Shown here: positions 35,482 to 44,500 of the stretch, piece after piece
Position numbering within the stretch: the first letter of the stretch is position 1
How the letters are laid out: each line of letters begins with the position of its first letter
From: Polynucleobacter sp. AP-Ainpum-60-G11
GTDB lineage: Bacteria > Pseudomonadota > Gammaproteobacteria > Burkholderiales > Burkholderiaceae
Assembly (NCBI RefSeq): GCF_018688375.1
Contig: NZ_CP061318.1
Span: 372,001 to 436,000, forward strand
DNA: 64,000 bases
Direction: 5' to 3'
Made by a program: the position numbers and the translations under genes
The notes under the pieces: model-generated
What the model saw: the letters and a program-made list of their open reading frames with translations, nothing else
Told to the model about the DNA's origin: nothing
Database searches by the model: none

Positions 35482-35670
35482 ATGGAAAATCCAGTCATTA
35501 CCGAGCATCGCATTCGTGGCGAGCGTTTCTATACGATAGAAAAGAGTAGCAAAATTGCGTTTTATACGACCAATATTGCTGCTGCACGCTATTGGGTAAA
35601 GCATGTGATTGATGGAGAATCTATCCCCTTGCCTGCTCAAGAGGGTGGTGTGGAGTCCTCTCAGTCCTAA
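35482..35670 (+). CDS. Small hypothetical protein
   Basis: A 62-residue, soluble protein starting ATG 35482 (MENPVITEHRIRGERFY...), preceded by an AT-rich upstream region. It has a basic N-terminal half and a Gly/Ser-rich tail. An overlapping minus-strand frame (35371-35640) looks less protein-like. Family unknown. Confidence 0.5.
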   Translation: MENPVITEHRIRGERFYTIEKSSKIAFYTTNIAAARYWVKHVIDGESIPLPAQEGGVESSQS

Positions 35671-35804
35671 TTAGGGTTTTCGTATTGACTGGCCTTTAGA
35701 CAGAGTTGGTTTTGCCCAATAACTGATCACTGCAACTTGTTCTAAGTTGGGGTACTTTTACCCCTTAGATATCCGTATAATTGCCAATTTAGATGGTTTT
35801 CACC

Positions 35805-36227
35805 ATGGGCAAGCCTTTTTCGATCAATCTCGCTGTATTAGTTCTCTCCAGTTTTTTTGGGGTGAACTTGGCGTTTGCGCAGGCAAACGAGGATTTGGTC
35901 ATGGTGCTCGATGGTAAGCAATACTCTATTGGGTACTACAAGAGCTCGATTAAGTCATTGCCGCCGGATTGGAAAAAAGTCTGGATCATTACCAATCGAA
36001 AGCCTAGTGATGAGCATGCTCAGTCGCGTGTAGCGTCTGTGCGTCGCAATATTCTTTTTAACTGCGTGCGCAATACTTACTCTACCTTGGCAACCGTGAA
36101 TTATGCCGATCCAATGGCCACAGGAAAACCGATGCTGCAAACCGATACAGGCTTTGAGTTAAATGATGAGCCAGTACCCGAGGGAAGTCCTTTAGCAATT
36201 GTGCAGAGTCAAGTTTGCGCGCCTTAA
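35805..36227 (+). CDS. Hypothetical secreted protein
   Basis: About 140 residues with a signal peptide (INLAVLVLSSFFGVNLAFAQ). The mature part has Cys pairs (ILFNCVRNTYST and VQSQVCAP), a pattern seen in surface-adhesin E-like small periplasmic proteins. A TATAAT lies at 35776-35781, so the earlier ATG at 35793 would be almost leaderless; ATG 35805 is preferred. It starts 9 bases upstream of the YcgR gene. Confidence 0.65.
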   Translation: MGKPFSINLAVLVLSSFFGVNLAFAQANEDLVMVLDGKQYSIGYYKSSIKSLPPDWKKVWIITNRKPSDEHAQSRVASVRRNILFNCVRNTYSTLATVNYADPMATGKPMLQTDTGFELNDEPVPEGSPLAIVQSQVCAP

Positions 36228-36236
36228 TTCAATCTC

Positions 36237-36995
36237 ATGAAATTTAATATATTCCCTCCTGAAGCACTGAAAAGCATTGAACCTAAGTTTCATGTTGAGC
36301 CACGTGCTATTGCAAAAACAATTGAACGCGAATTACATAAAAAGCCGCTAGCCGGTCTATACACACTTGATGGATCAGCCAGGGAATTGCCGGTATCGCT
36401 GTTAGATATTGCGCAAGGCTTATTGGTGATGCAGCCTCTAGTCAAGCCTGAAGGCGGTCTGACTAGTGTAGTCGGCGGTCAAAGATTGGTTGTCTTGTGT
36501 GGTGACACTGGCAAGATGCAATTTTTAGCGAACAATCTCAAGTTAACTGAAGATGGCAATCTCACATGCCCTTTGCCGGCCGATTTAATTTTGATTCAGC
36601 GCAGGAAAGAGTTTCGTACGCTTGGACCTGGCGATGAGGATTTGAATTTTGTGCTCTGTTTGGGCGCAGGCCAAGAACTGTTAACTAAAGTCATTGATAT
36701 CTCTGATCATGGGGTATTGCTTGATCTTCGCTTGGGTGCAACTGAAGTTGAGGTTGGAAGATATTGGCACTCTGGCTATTTTGAGCGCCTCAAATCACGC
36801 TCTACTACGATTGATCTTGTGATCAAAAACGTTCGTCCTGGAGCCGCAATGGATCGTGTTCGTGCGGGCTGTGAGCTTTATGAGCCTACTAAATTGGCTT
36901 TGAAGGAATTTGAAAGTACGCGCAGTGCCATTGAGAATGCTCGGGTCCAAGGCCGCCTCAATCGCTGGTATCTGGGGGCATCGTGGCATGAATAA
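36237..36995 (+). CDS. YcgR-type flagellar brake protein with PilZ domain (copy 1)
   Basis: A 252-residue protein: a YcgR-N domain (residues 1-115) and a PilZ domain with the c-di-GMP ligands R122/R123 and R127 in RRKEFR and DISDHG at 154-159. Such proteins bind c-di-GMP and slow the motor through stator or FliG contact. It shares about its whole length with the second copy at 44635. It heads the cluster that holds the degenerate chemosensory genes. Confidence 0.88.
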   Translation: MKFNIFPPEALKSIEPKFHVEPRAIAKTIERELHKKPLAGLYTLDGSARELPVSLLDIAQGLLVMQPLVKPEGGLTSVVGGQRLVVLCGDTGKMQFLANNLKLTEDGNLTCPLPADLILIQRRKEFRTLGPGDEDLNFVLCLGAGQELLTKVIDISDHGVLLDLRLGATEVEVGRYWHSGYFERLKSRSTTIDLVIKNVRPGAAMDRVRAGCELYEPTKLALKEFESTRSAIENARVQGRLNRWYLGASWHE

Positions 36996-37036
36996 TTTCG
37001 CTCTAAGAGATCACCTAATATCCGAATGAATTGACT

Positions 37037-37852
37037 ATGAGCCTATTTGCCAACTTCACCACCGGAAAACTCATCATGATCATCAGCGCGCTGATGTTCA
37101 TTGTGTTGCTGTATTTCTTTATCAAAGATTTTTACGGCAAAGTCGTTGAGGATGTGAAGACGAATGGAATTGGTCCTGAACCCATTGAACCAGTCATTGT
37201 GGCCAGCCTTCAAAAAACGCATCAGCTTGAAGAGGTCATTAATCAAAAAATTGCCAACATGAAGTTGGACCTCATGGCTGAACGTTTGCGTATTACTTCA
37301 ACCGCAGAAGTCTTAAAAAATCTCGCAGTTGAGCGCCATCTTCCAGAGACCTTGTATCAAATTTATTTTGAGACTCGTGCATTTCCTAAAAAGAGTCTTG
37401 AGGCGCAGCAAACAGATTTAGAGTGGCATGCCCAGGCCGGCATTACGGATCTGAAGGTTGATCCCTTGCCCTTAGATGATGGCACGGTCATTCATTTCAC
37501 CTTGCATAACTACCCTTACACGCTGACCGCTATTAACCATCGATTTGCCAGAACTTATTACGTGGAGTTGACCTTACGTGATGTAGATGATGTCAGATTG
37601 TTTGTGGTGCGCGTGAAGGCAAATGAAACAACAGGGCGCGATATTTTGGAGACTGCCATCATCGAGATGAAGTCAGGTGATTGGATTGATGATATTGCGA
37701 GTTGCCGATTATTGATGGATAAGCGTAAGACTGAGGTTCAGTTGATGGCCGAGCATCGCGAAGTGGAAATGCTTAAACAACGTTTTGTTTTAAATCATTC
37801 CGGCAGTAAATTCAGCGCAAGTAAAGCTGACTCTGGTCGTAAGAAAGGCTAG
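37037..37852 (+). CDS. Hypothetical membrane-anchored protein
   Basis: About 271 residues from ATG 37037: an N-terminal membrane helix (LIMIISALMFIVLLYFF, about 12-28) followed by a helical and then beta-rich soluble domain (DPLPLDDGTVIHFTLHNY, YVELTLRDVDDVRLFVV) and a basic tail. An upstream in-frame TTG at 37031 also exists. It sits between ycgR and the PDZ gene in a tight row of genes. No family recognised. Confidence 0.7.
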   Translation: MSLFANFTTGKLIMIISALMFIVLLYFFIKDFYGKVVEDVKTNGIGPEPIEPVIVASLQKTHQLEEVINQKIANMKLDLMAERLRITSTAEVLKNLAVERHLPETLYQIYFETRAFPKKSLEAQQTDLEWHAQAGITDLKVDPLPLDDGTVIHFTLHNYPYTLTAINHRFARTYYVELTLRDVDDVRLFVVRVKANETTGRDILETAIIEMKSGDWIDDIASCRLLMDKRKTEVQLMAEHREVEMLKQRFVLNHSGSKFSASKADSGRKKG

Positions 37853-37860
37853 AGACTATC

Positions 37861-38886
37861 TTGTTTTCATTTCGACTCCAGCGCTCGCAGCGCAATCTTT
37901 ATTTTTGGTTCTTAGCTTTCTCGGGATTTTTAGTCGCCGTCTCGCTCATGACGCTGCTAGGTGCTGCAAGTGAATTATCAAGCGCCTCTATCGAGTTAAA
38001 AAACCTGAAGGTCGTTAGTCCAAACCTTGAGGATTTTGTTAATACACAAAATATTGACTTTCGATTGAATGCCAACAATACCCAGCGCAGATTGAAGGCT
38101 GCTGATATCCCAAAGCTCGTGGATGATGCGATCGTGCCGGTAGGTTTAGACGAGGCTGTTACCAGGGCATTCCAATTCTTTGCCGAGTTTGAAAATAAGC
38201 GTTTCAAGCCGATTTTGACAGTCACTCCGCCAGTGATTGAATCTGTTGAGCCTGGTTCTCCCGCCGAATCGGCTGGCATCAAAGCCGGGGACCTTGTCTT
38301 GAATGTGAACTCAGCCAAAATTGAATCAGTCATGGGTTTTTATCTTGCCTTAAATGAGAAACCATCCGCCGAGGTAGCGCTCAAGCTTTTAAGGCACAAG
38401 AAAGACAATGTATCGGTGGTATTGCGTCTGATTGGTAAGGGCCCAATCAATGATAGTAATTGCGGGCTCAAGTTTTCAACTCCACCAGATGCAGTGTATT
38501 TAACTGAGCAAGAAACCAAGCGCCAAGCTGAGCAATATCGCCGCGATATGCTTACTAGTATTCCGGTAGATTGGCGTCCTGAGGCCGCAAACAATCTCAT
38601 GCAAACTGCGAAGCGCCTCAATCTCATTGCAAAAAGCGTGATTGATCCCTCTGGTGCTAATCCTGCCAAAATTCAGTCTAAGGATGTATTGGCTTGGCAG
38701 CATAAAAAGTTTCTAGAAAATGTGGATACGTATTTTTCTCTTAGAAGAAAAATTGAGAGTAGAAGTAGCTCCCATTTAATGGGCATGGGCGATGCAGTTG
38801 TTGGCTTTGTATCTAGCCTGTTTATTTTTGCGATCGCATTGGGATTGTTTTGGTATCAGCGTCGAGTAACTGGTAAAAAATCATGA
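37861..38886 (+). CDS. PDZ-domain protein with two membrane helices
   Basis: The 341-residue protein has an N-terminal membrane helix (FWFLAFSGFLVAVSLMTLLG), a periplasmic segment, a PDZ domain at about 122-185 (SVEPGSPAESAGIKAGDLVLNVNS is typical), a helical stretch and a C-terminal membrane helix (VVGFVSSLFIFAIALGLFW). No protease domain is present. PDZ proteins of this type bind peptides or partners. It starts with TTG and overlaps the next gene by ATGA, so it is coupled to the CheW-like gene. Confidence 0.8.
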   Translation: MFSFRLQRSQRNLYFWFLAFSGFLVAVSLMTLLGAASELSSASIELKNLKVVSPNLEDFVNTQNIDFRLNANNTQRRLKAADIPKLVDDAIVPVGLDEAVTRAFQFFAEFENKRFKPILTVTPPVIESVEPGSPAESAGIKAGDLVLNVNSAKIESVMGFYLALNEKPSAEVALKLLRHKKDNVSVVLRLIGKGPINDSNCGLKFSTPPDAVYLTEQETKRQAEQYRRDMLTSIPVDWRPEAANNLMQTAKRLNLIAKSVIDPSGANPAKIQSKDVLAWQHKKFLENVDTYFSLRRKIESRSSSHLMGMGDAVVGFVSSLFIFAIALGLFWYQRRVTGKKS

Positions 38887-39290
38887 GCAATCTTGAGAAT
38901 CCAGAATATTGGCTTGGTATGCGCATCAATGGCGAAAGATATGTGCTGCCAGCAAGCTCAGTGCAGTCCGTTTTTTTATATCCTGAAGCTGAGCAATCCC
39001 TAAAGGATTTAAGAATTAGCGGTGTGGTAGTTCATGAGGGTGCGCCGGTTTATCTGCGTAATCACTTTCAGGTATTACGATTTAATCGTCGATCAGAAAA
39101 TATTGCCGATTGGCAGCAAGTTCTCAAGCCAGGGGCTGCACCCTGGATCGTCGTATTAAAGGATGGTCTTAATAAGGGTATTGGTTTTAGGGTGAACAAT
39201 ATTTCCGGCCCTTTTCATGCATCCGTTTTAAGTGATTCATTATTTGTGCATCACAATGGGATCGATCACCTTTTGGTGGAGGCTTCATAG
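38883..39290 (+). CDS. CheW-like protein (divergent)
   Basis: A 135-residue protein fits a single CheW domain: WLGMRINGERYVLPASSVQSVF at the start matches the first CheW strands, then GVVVHEGAPVYLRNHFQVL and APWIVVLKDGLNKGIGFRV match the later part (in CheW, INLRG and the VDEVLG segment). Several consensus residues are absent. CheW links receptors to CheA. It overlaps the PDZ gene and precedes the receptor-like gene. Confidence 0.65.
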   Translation: MSNLENPEYWLGMRINGERYVLPASSVQSVFLYPEAEQSLKDLRISGVVVHEGAPVYLRNHFQVLRFNRRSENIADWQQVLKPGAAPWIVVLKDGLNKGIGFRVNNISGPFHASVLSDSLFVHHNGIDHLLVEAS

Positions 39291-39330
39291 AGCCGGGTGA
39301 CTGGCCTTATTCATTAGCTAGAAAAAATAT

Positions 39331-41277
39331 ATGAGCAAAAAATATAAAAACCATATCTTTCAGCGAGCGACGATCCCTTGGCGTTGGCTAGCAATTGCTT
39401 CGTTTGTGATTGCGCTAGTAAGTAGCGTTGGTGCATTTATTACAGCGCGTAGCTGGGTTTCTGATGGAAAGTATTTGCAATCAATTGATATTGAGCAGAT
39501 TGAGGTACTCCGCCTCATCCCGGCATTAAAAGTGCTGCAATCCCAAACGAGTGGCGCTTTTGGTCTAGAGCCTAGTTTTTTTAATAATCTTAAAAAATCA
39601 GATGGTCTCTTTAAATCCATTACAGATGATGTCAAGGTGCCTGTAGATGCCCCAGCAACTGATTCTGGATCTGCCAAAACTTCTAATACGAATTCGGCAA
39701 ATCAAGCACCGAGTACGGACTCTAGCAAGCTAGCTACGCTCTCCGATAACGCTGCCTTGGCCTTTTTCCAAAAGTTAGATGCCAAAATTATGAAGGTGGT
39801 CTTTGGTAAGCCTGATAAATACGCTCATTTGACTGAAGAAAAGCTTGACGAGGTTGAAGCTCAACCAGCTGAAGCAAAGTCATCTAAAGTTGCCAGCGTT
39901 CAAGATGTCCTGATAGGGGCAAAGAAGACAGAGCTAGCAATCGGCACAGTCATAGCGCAAGAAAAAAGTTTGGCTGGATTTGGGATTCTTGCAAAGTCAG
40001 CAGAAGTCTTATTGTCGCCAAAAGGTGTACTGGAATTAGATAAGATTGCCAGTGATTCGCCAGTGAAAAAGTATGCGGAAAGTCTGAATGCTTTTCTGAA
40101 GGCGAATGATGCTTGGCAGAAAAATATCACGGATGCAGCTAGCACCTCTGAGCTGCAAAAAGCTTTAGGTACAGTGATTGATCAAAAGGTATTACTTGAA
40201 ATTGAGTTGGGTAAAAAGGCCTCTGGAAAATCACCCTCTAAATTAGGTGAAGTGATGACCAAGGTTCATCAAACTCCTTGGCATACGAAGCTGCCTCAAG
40301 AAAGCGCCTTAGCCATTAAGCTTTATTCAAGCGGCATGACGACGATTCGTGATTTTGCTTCTAATCATGAAGCGTTGAAGGTAGTGGCTCAGCAAAATTC
40401 TCAAGACTTGGGATTCTTTGACTTTAAAACTGCCGGTGGATTTTTGGGTCTGACTATTGCCTCCATTGTTGGCATATTTGGTATTGCTGTTGGTGGCTTC
40501 GTCTTCTTCCGCAACACCAGCTTAAACGCCCTGGATTTGCAGCGCACTACCAAAGTGGCTTCTGCTGCTGATCAGCTCTTAAGTTCAATCGACTTAGGCT
40601 TTGCTAATGCCCCAAGTATGAAGGTGATGGATACGCCTAAGAGTGAGCCTCAGCCTGTTGCTGCTCAGCGCGCACCGCAGCCGGCTGCAGATCCAGCTTC
40701 GCCAGAATTGAAAACAGTTGTGAATGTGATTTCTGAGTTAAGTGGTGATTTGAAGCAAAAAATTAGCGAGATAGAGCGTCGCTTCAAGTTGCTCAGTCAG
40801 TTAAGTAACAAGCTACGACATTCTGTTAACACCTTGCAAGATAAAGCGGCGCAAATACGCCCCGCCAATTCTGGTGAGGATGAGCAAGCCTATTCTGGCT
40901 CCAATGAGAGAGCTAGCAGAGTGGGGCCTTTAGATCAGTTGCAAGATGCATTCTTTGCTTTGAAACAGCAGGGCGTCAGATTGTATTTGGCCATCTTGGA
41001 TAACCACTCTAGTAAACAGCTCGCCGTAGAAACTGAGCAACTCAATCTCTTGGTTGATCGTGTTGAGGCAACCGTTTCAAAAATGAGAGGATCCCTTGCT
41101 GTAGCCCTAGAGCAAGCGGCTGCTACTGAGCAATTTGCACCAGAAATTTCTTTAGAGGCAATCGAGCTCTTGGGTATGGATGCTAAGCAAGTGATACGTG
41201 ATCTCGATAGCTGGGAAGAAGAGTTCGATGGCTTAGGTCAAGAGTTCTCAGATCTCAAGCGTCAAGCGAAAACTTAA
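39331..41277 (+). CDS. Receptor-like protein, PilJ/MCP topology with degenerate signalling region
   Basis: The 648-residue protein has an N-terminal membrane helix (about 17-37), a large Ala/Ser/Lys-rich periplasmic region (about 40-370), a second helix (GFLGLTIASIVGIFGIAVGGF, about 371-393) and a cytoplasmic part of about 250 residues with long helices (QKISEIERRFKLLSQLSNKL, QLNLLVDRVEATVSKM). This is the layout of PilJ and of methyl-accepting receptors, but the conserved hairpin-tip motif (EAARAGE-type) is not recognisable. It may bind the CheW-like protein. Confidence 0.6.
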   Translation: MSKKYKNHIFQRATIPWRWLAIASFVIALVSSVGAFITARSWVSDGKYLQSIDIEQIEVLRLIPALKVLQSQTSGAFGLEPSFFNNLKKSDGLFKSITDDVKVPVDAPATDSGSAKTSNTNSANQAPSTDSSKLATLSDNAALAFFQKLDAKIMKVVFGKPDKYAHLTEEKLDEVEAQPAEAKSSKVASVQDVLIGAKKTELAIGTVIAQEKSLAGFGILAKSAEVLLSPKGVLELDKIASDSPVKKYAESLNAFLKANDAWQKNITDAASTSELQKALGTVIDQKVLLEIELGKKASGKSPSKLGEVMTKVHQTPWHTKLPQESALAIKLYSSGMTTIRDFASNHEALKVVAQQNSQDLGFFDFKTAGGFLGLTIASIVGIFGIAVGGFVFFRNTSLNALDLQRTTKVASAADQLLSSIDLGFANAPSMKVMDTPKSEPQPVAAQRAPQPAADPASPELKTVVNVISELSGDLKQKISEIERRFKLLSQLSNKLRHSVNTLQDKAAQIRPANSGEDEQAYSGSNERASRVGPLDQLQDAFFALKQQGVRLYLAILDNHSSKQLAVETEQLNLLVDRVEATVSKMRGSLAVALEQAAATEQFAPEISLEAIELLGMDAKQVIRDLDSWEEEFDGLGQEFSDLKRQAKT

Positions 41278-41308
41278 TACGGTTAACTAAAGATAAAGCG
41301 CACATCCC

Positions 41309-42898
41309 ATGTCTGAAGAAAAACCGCTATTTTTAATTGACGTTGATCGGGCGATTGAGGGCTTGGTCTCCTCAGTGCCGGCCAATGGCGGTGCTGGTTC
41401 AGCTAGGCTGGAGTCTTCTGTGATGTATTGCGTTGATTTAGCCAATGCTCTTGATGGTGCTGGTCTAGATGCTTTAAGTGCATTTGCAAGTGAGTTATCT
41501 GAGAGTTTTACAGCTAGTAGCGCTCAAGCATTTTTATTGATTCCAGATTTAGTCGCTCTGGTCAATGCAGAAGCCTCACATATTCACTCCTCTGGTGGTT
41601 CTAGTCCCTTGGTTAGTGTTGAGCAACTCAATCAGGCCAAGAGTGCATTCGAGCAGAAATTGGCGCAACTCAAGGCGGGTGTCCCAGTCTCCAAGGAGCC
41701 TATCTCTGCACTAGTGTCTGTCGTACAAACTGCGGAGTTGGTGGGTGAACCGAAAGAGGTATCGATAGCCCAACCGATGGCTCAGCCAGTGGCGCCCATC
41801 CTCGAAGATGAGTATGTGGATGAATTTCCAAATCAAGAATTTGCATCTGACATCAAAGAAGGTTTGCGCGCCTCTGAAAAAATTCCTGAGCCTCAAGTTC
41901 AGACTCAGAGCCCGCAAGCTCAGGTCCAGTCTGATGCACCTAGTGATCGTGAGATGGAATTAAATCGCACGCTAGATCGCACGATTAGTGAATTGAAGAA
42001 TCTCTTTGCCCCTAGGCAAGAGTCTCCGCCAGTCGTTGTCCCAGAGCCAAGGCCTAAAGCGTTTGCGATTCCCGAAGGCTTATCTCAGCCAATCGATCGC
42101 GCCAGTGCTTTTGAGTACTCCAGTAATTCACGCTCTTTAGACAAGCACTATGTTTTGGATCGATCAACAAATTTAAATCGATTACAAAAAGCCCGTAGCT
42201 TAGCTGGCAAAGGCAATGGTTGGAGTGGAGTTGAGCTCGACTTTGTATTAAGCAAGGAGCAAGATGAATTGATTCGCGTAGGACAACAATCCTTGCGACA
42301 TATTTTTGACAACTTAACTGATGAGTTGTTGATCGATGAAGTTTATGCAGACTCCGATGTTGCTCAGCAGTTATTAACTATCCTGAGTATTTTGCCGCCA
42401 TGCCCGAGCATTTTTGCGGTTCAGCAAGAGCTCATGATTTTTATCGATTTGGATCACATTTCTTTATCTCAAGAACACTTGTTGGCAGTTGGCAGCATGA
42501 TGGCTGAAATCGGTGGTTCTTTGGAAGTGCATCACGAGGGCGTTCGCCTGTCCTGCCCATCTAGTCTTTTGAGAATGCCAATGGCTTATTTCTCCCGTCA
42601 TGGAGAGTATTTCGCTGTATCTGCGATCCAATATTTAGGTGAAGAGCAGTTGGAGAAGGTTGCCAGCTCAAAAGTGGACTCTTTAGGTGAAATCATCCAT
42701 CCCGCCAGGAAAATTGCTATCCGGGCAGGTTTAGAGACCTACTGGATCTATGTCCACGAGTTTTTGGGTGTTGAGAATATGAACATTCACCAAAATATAC
42801 CTGCGGCATTAGACAGGCCGCATTGGTTGGCTGGTGTGGCTTTAGATGGCGCCAATACTGTCTATTCTTGGGTTGCCTTGGATCGGTACGTCAGATAA
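41309..42898 (+). CDS. CheA/ChpA-like scaffold lacking visible kinase motifs
   Basis: The 529-residue protein resembles CheA in its last part: GSMMAEIGGSLEVHHEGVRL at 395-414 aligns with the G2 end of the kinase domain (LGGxIELESExGxG), and the C-terminal 90 residues align with the CheW-like P5 domain, including YWIYVHEFLGVENMNIHQNI and GVALDGANTVYSWVALDRYV. No His-containing HPt motif, N-box or GxG ATP loop is visible. The middle is Pro/Gln-rich. It likely acts as a scaffold. The stop TAA overlaps the flgA ATG by one base. Confidence 0.55.
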   Translation: MSEEKPLFLIDVDRAIEGLVSSVPANGGAGSARLESSVMYCVDLANALDGAGLDALSAFASELSESFTASSAQAFLLIPDLVALVNAEASHIHSSGGSSPLVSVEQLNQAKSAFEQKLAQLKAGVPVSKEPISALVSVVQTAELVGEPKEVSIAQPMAQPVAPILEDEYVDEFPNQEFASDIKEGLRASEKIPEPQVQTQSPQAQVQSDAPSDREMELNRTLDRTISELKNLFAPRQESPPVVVPEPRPKAFAIPEGLSQPIDRASAFEYSSNSRSLDKHYVLDRSTNLNRLQKARSLAGKGNGWSGVELDFVLSKEQDELIRVGQQSLRHIFDNLTDELLIDEVYADSDVAQQLLTILSILPPCPSIFAVQQELMIFIDLDHISLSQEHLLAVGSMMAEIGGSLEVHHEGVRLSCPSSLLRMPMAYFSRHGEYFAVSAIQYLGEEQLEKVASSKVDSLGEIIHPARKIAIRAGLETYWIYVHEFLGVENMNIHQNIPAALDRPHWLAGVALDGANTVYSWVALDRYVR

Positions 42899-43587
42899 TG
42901 CGCTTGTTTGGCTTTGGTCTACTTGCTTTCTTCATTCAGTGCCTTGCGGCACTCTCCGTTCAGGCGGCCTTACCTCCAGATATCGACGCATCCATCAAAC
43001 GCTTTATCCAGAAAAGCCCTAGCGTGAATGGCCTGCGTGTTGAGGTAGAGCTGATGGAGCCAAATCAGGTGATTCCAGCCTGTTTAGGCGGTTCTGTTGA
43101 GATATTGACCCCTCCCGGAGTTCGACTCTGGGGCAGAAGTACCTTGCAATTGCGCTGTGCCAAGGCCTCTTGGATGGTCAATGTGCCTGTCAATATCCAT
43201 GCTTATGGGGATTATGTAGTGGCTAGTCGCTACCTTGGTTTTGGCCAGAAGATTGAAAATGGCGATATTCGGGTGATTGAGGGGGATTTAACCACCTTGC
43301 CTGATGATGTCTTGAGAACCCCTCGGGCTGCCTACGAAAAGGTATTGGGTCGATCGCTGCAAATGGGGGCACCAATAGGGCTAAACGATTTAAAGGAATC
43401 ATCCGTAATAAAGGTAGGAGATCCTGTTTTGATCCAATTAGTGGGTAAGGGATTTCAGGTATCGGGAGAAGGAACCGCCCAAACTGCCGGAATGATAGGC
43501 GATATGGTGCGTGTGCGCCTGATGGATGGTCAGGTCTTACAAGGCAAGGTTTTAAGGCCGGGTGTGATCGGGGTTACTGTAGAGTGA
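42898..43587 (+). CDS. flgA: FlgA, flagellar P-ring assembly chaperone
   Basis: The product is about 229 residues from ATG 42898, whose first base is the last base of the preceding stop (TAATG), which fixes the start and couples the genes. It has a signal peptide (LLAFFIQCLAALSVQAALP) and the FlgA SAF-type C-terminal region (ASRYLGFGQKIENGDIRVIE, VGDPVLIQLVGKGFQVSGEG). FlgA helps FlgI form the periplasmic P-ring. Upstream in the same operon are the chemosensory-like genes. Confidence 0.93.
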   Translation: MRLFGFGLLAFFIQCLAALSVQAALPPDIDASIKRFIQKSPSVNGLRVEVELMEPNQVIPACLGGSVEILTPPGVRLWGRSTLQLRCAKASWMVNVPVNIHAYGDYVVASRYLGFGQKIENGDIRVIEGDLTTLPDDVLRTPRAAYEKVLGRSLQMGAPIGLNDLKESSVIKVGDPVLIQLVGKGFQVSGEGTAQTAGMIGDMVRVRLMDGQVLQGKVLRPGVIGVTVE

Positions 43588-43677
43588 GCAACTGCTTACT
43601 TTATGTGGTAATTTGTAGTACGTAGGCATTAATTCAGCTGTAAAATTGTTGCAAAGTGCAGTTCATAGGAGAATGAG

Positions 43678-44013
43678 ATGAAGATTAATGAGAATGCATC
43701 ACTGATTCCACCAAATTCAGGAGTGGGTAAAGCCACACCAGGCTCAAACTCGGCTGCTGTAAATAACACTGCTGCTAAAGCCAATGCGGATGTAGTTTCT
43801 GGCCCAGCTGTTAATTTAGATATCAGCCTGACTGCAAAGTTGGCTGAAGTTCAAAATGATTCCAAAGCAAGTAAAGCAAGCGACGAAGCATTAATTGAGA
43901 AGTTGCGCGCTAAGGTTGCTGCTGGTGAATTTGAGATTGATTACAAAAAAATCTCTCAAGCTATGCTTAAAGATGTCGTAGCTGCAATCGGTCAAAAACC
44001 GAATCGCGCCTAA
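43678..44013 (+). CDS. flgM: FlgM, anti-sigma-28 factor
   Basis: A 111-residue protein. The disordered Ser/Ala/Asn-rich first half and the C-terminal KVAAGEFEIDYKKISQAM motif match FlgM, which binds FliA until the hook is complete and is then exported. It has an AGGAG ribosome site just before ATG and lies 90 bases after flgA, with no terminator between. Confidence 0.93.
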   Translation: MKINENASLIPPNSGVGKATPGSNSAAVNNTAAKANADVVSGPAVNLDISLTAKLAEVQNDSKASKASDEALIEKLRAKVAAGEFEIDYKKISQAMLKDVVAAIGQKPNRA

Positions 44014-44057
44014 ACTGACTTCTAGCTAGATTTCGTAACACCCCTCAATAAAAAACT

Positions 44058-44471
44058 ATGTCTGTTTCAGCTCCATCAATGTCATTTGATGGGCTGCATT
44101 CTTTTCTTCAGAAAATTGATACAGCTGTAAGAGATCTGCGCACCGCCTTAGAGGCGAACGATATGGATCGACTGCCCAATGCTCTTGAGCTCACTAATGC
44201 GGCCTTAGAGTCAATTAATGGCTATCCCGGTGGAGCGGAAAAACTTCGAGGGGATATCAATGAGTTCCCCGAGGATCAAAAAGAGCGTTTATTAAGTTTG
44301 CTCAATGAAACCTCTACCAATCATCAAATTAATGGTGATTTAATACGTCTGGCAATGCAGCGTAGCGCCGCTATGCAGTCGTTTATTGCTCAGCAAGCCC
44401 CAGGCGCCACCTATGGCAGTGATGGCGGTGTTCCTGGATCTGTGGGTGGAGTTTTATCCCGCAAGGTTTAG
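44058..44471 (+). CDS. flgN: FlgN-like flagellar export chaperone
   Basis: A 137-residue helical protein next to flgM, in the flgM-flgN order common in proteobacteria. It has long helices (AVRDLRTALEANDMDRLPNALEL and EDQKERLLSLLNETSTNHQ) and a Gly/Ser-rich C-terminal tail. FlgN chaperones FlgK and FlgL to the export gate. Sequence identity with FlgN is weak, so the call leans on position. Confidence 0.75.
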   Translation: MSVSAPSMSFDGLHSFLQKIDTAVRDLRTALEANDMDRLPNALELTNAALESINGYPGGAEKLRGDINEFPEDQKERLLSLLNETSTNHQINGDLIRLAMQRSAAMQSFIAQQAPGATYGSDGGVPGSVGGVLSRKV

Positions 44472-44500
44472 GCTTTTCTGTTCCCATTTAGCCCCTCTGG

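Noticed and set aside
35371..35640. Minus-strand 89-residue frame
   Set aside because: Overlaps the better ATG frame at 35482 and has no ribosome site or recognisable features.
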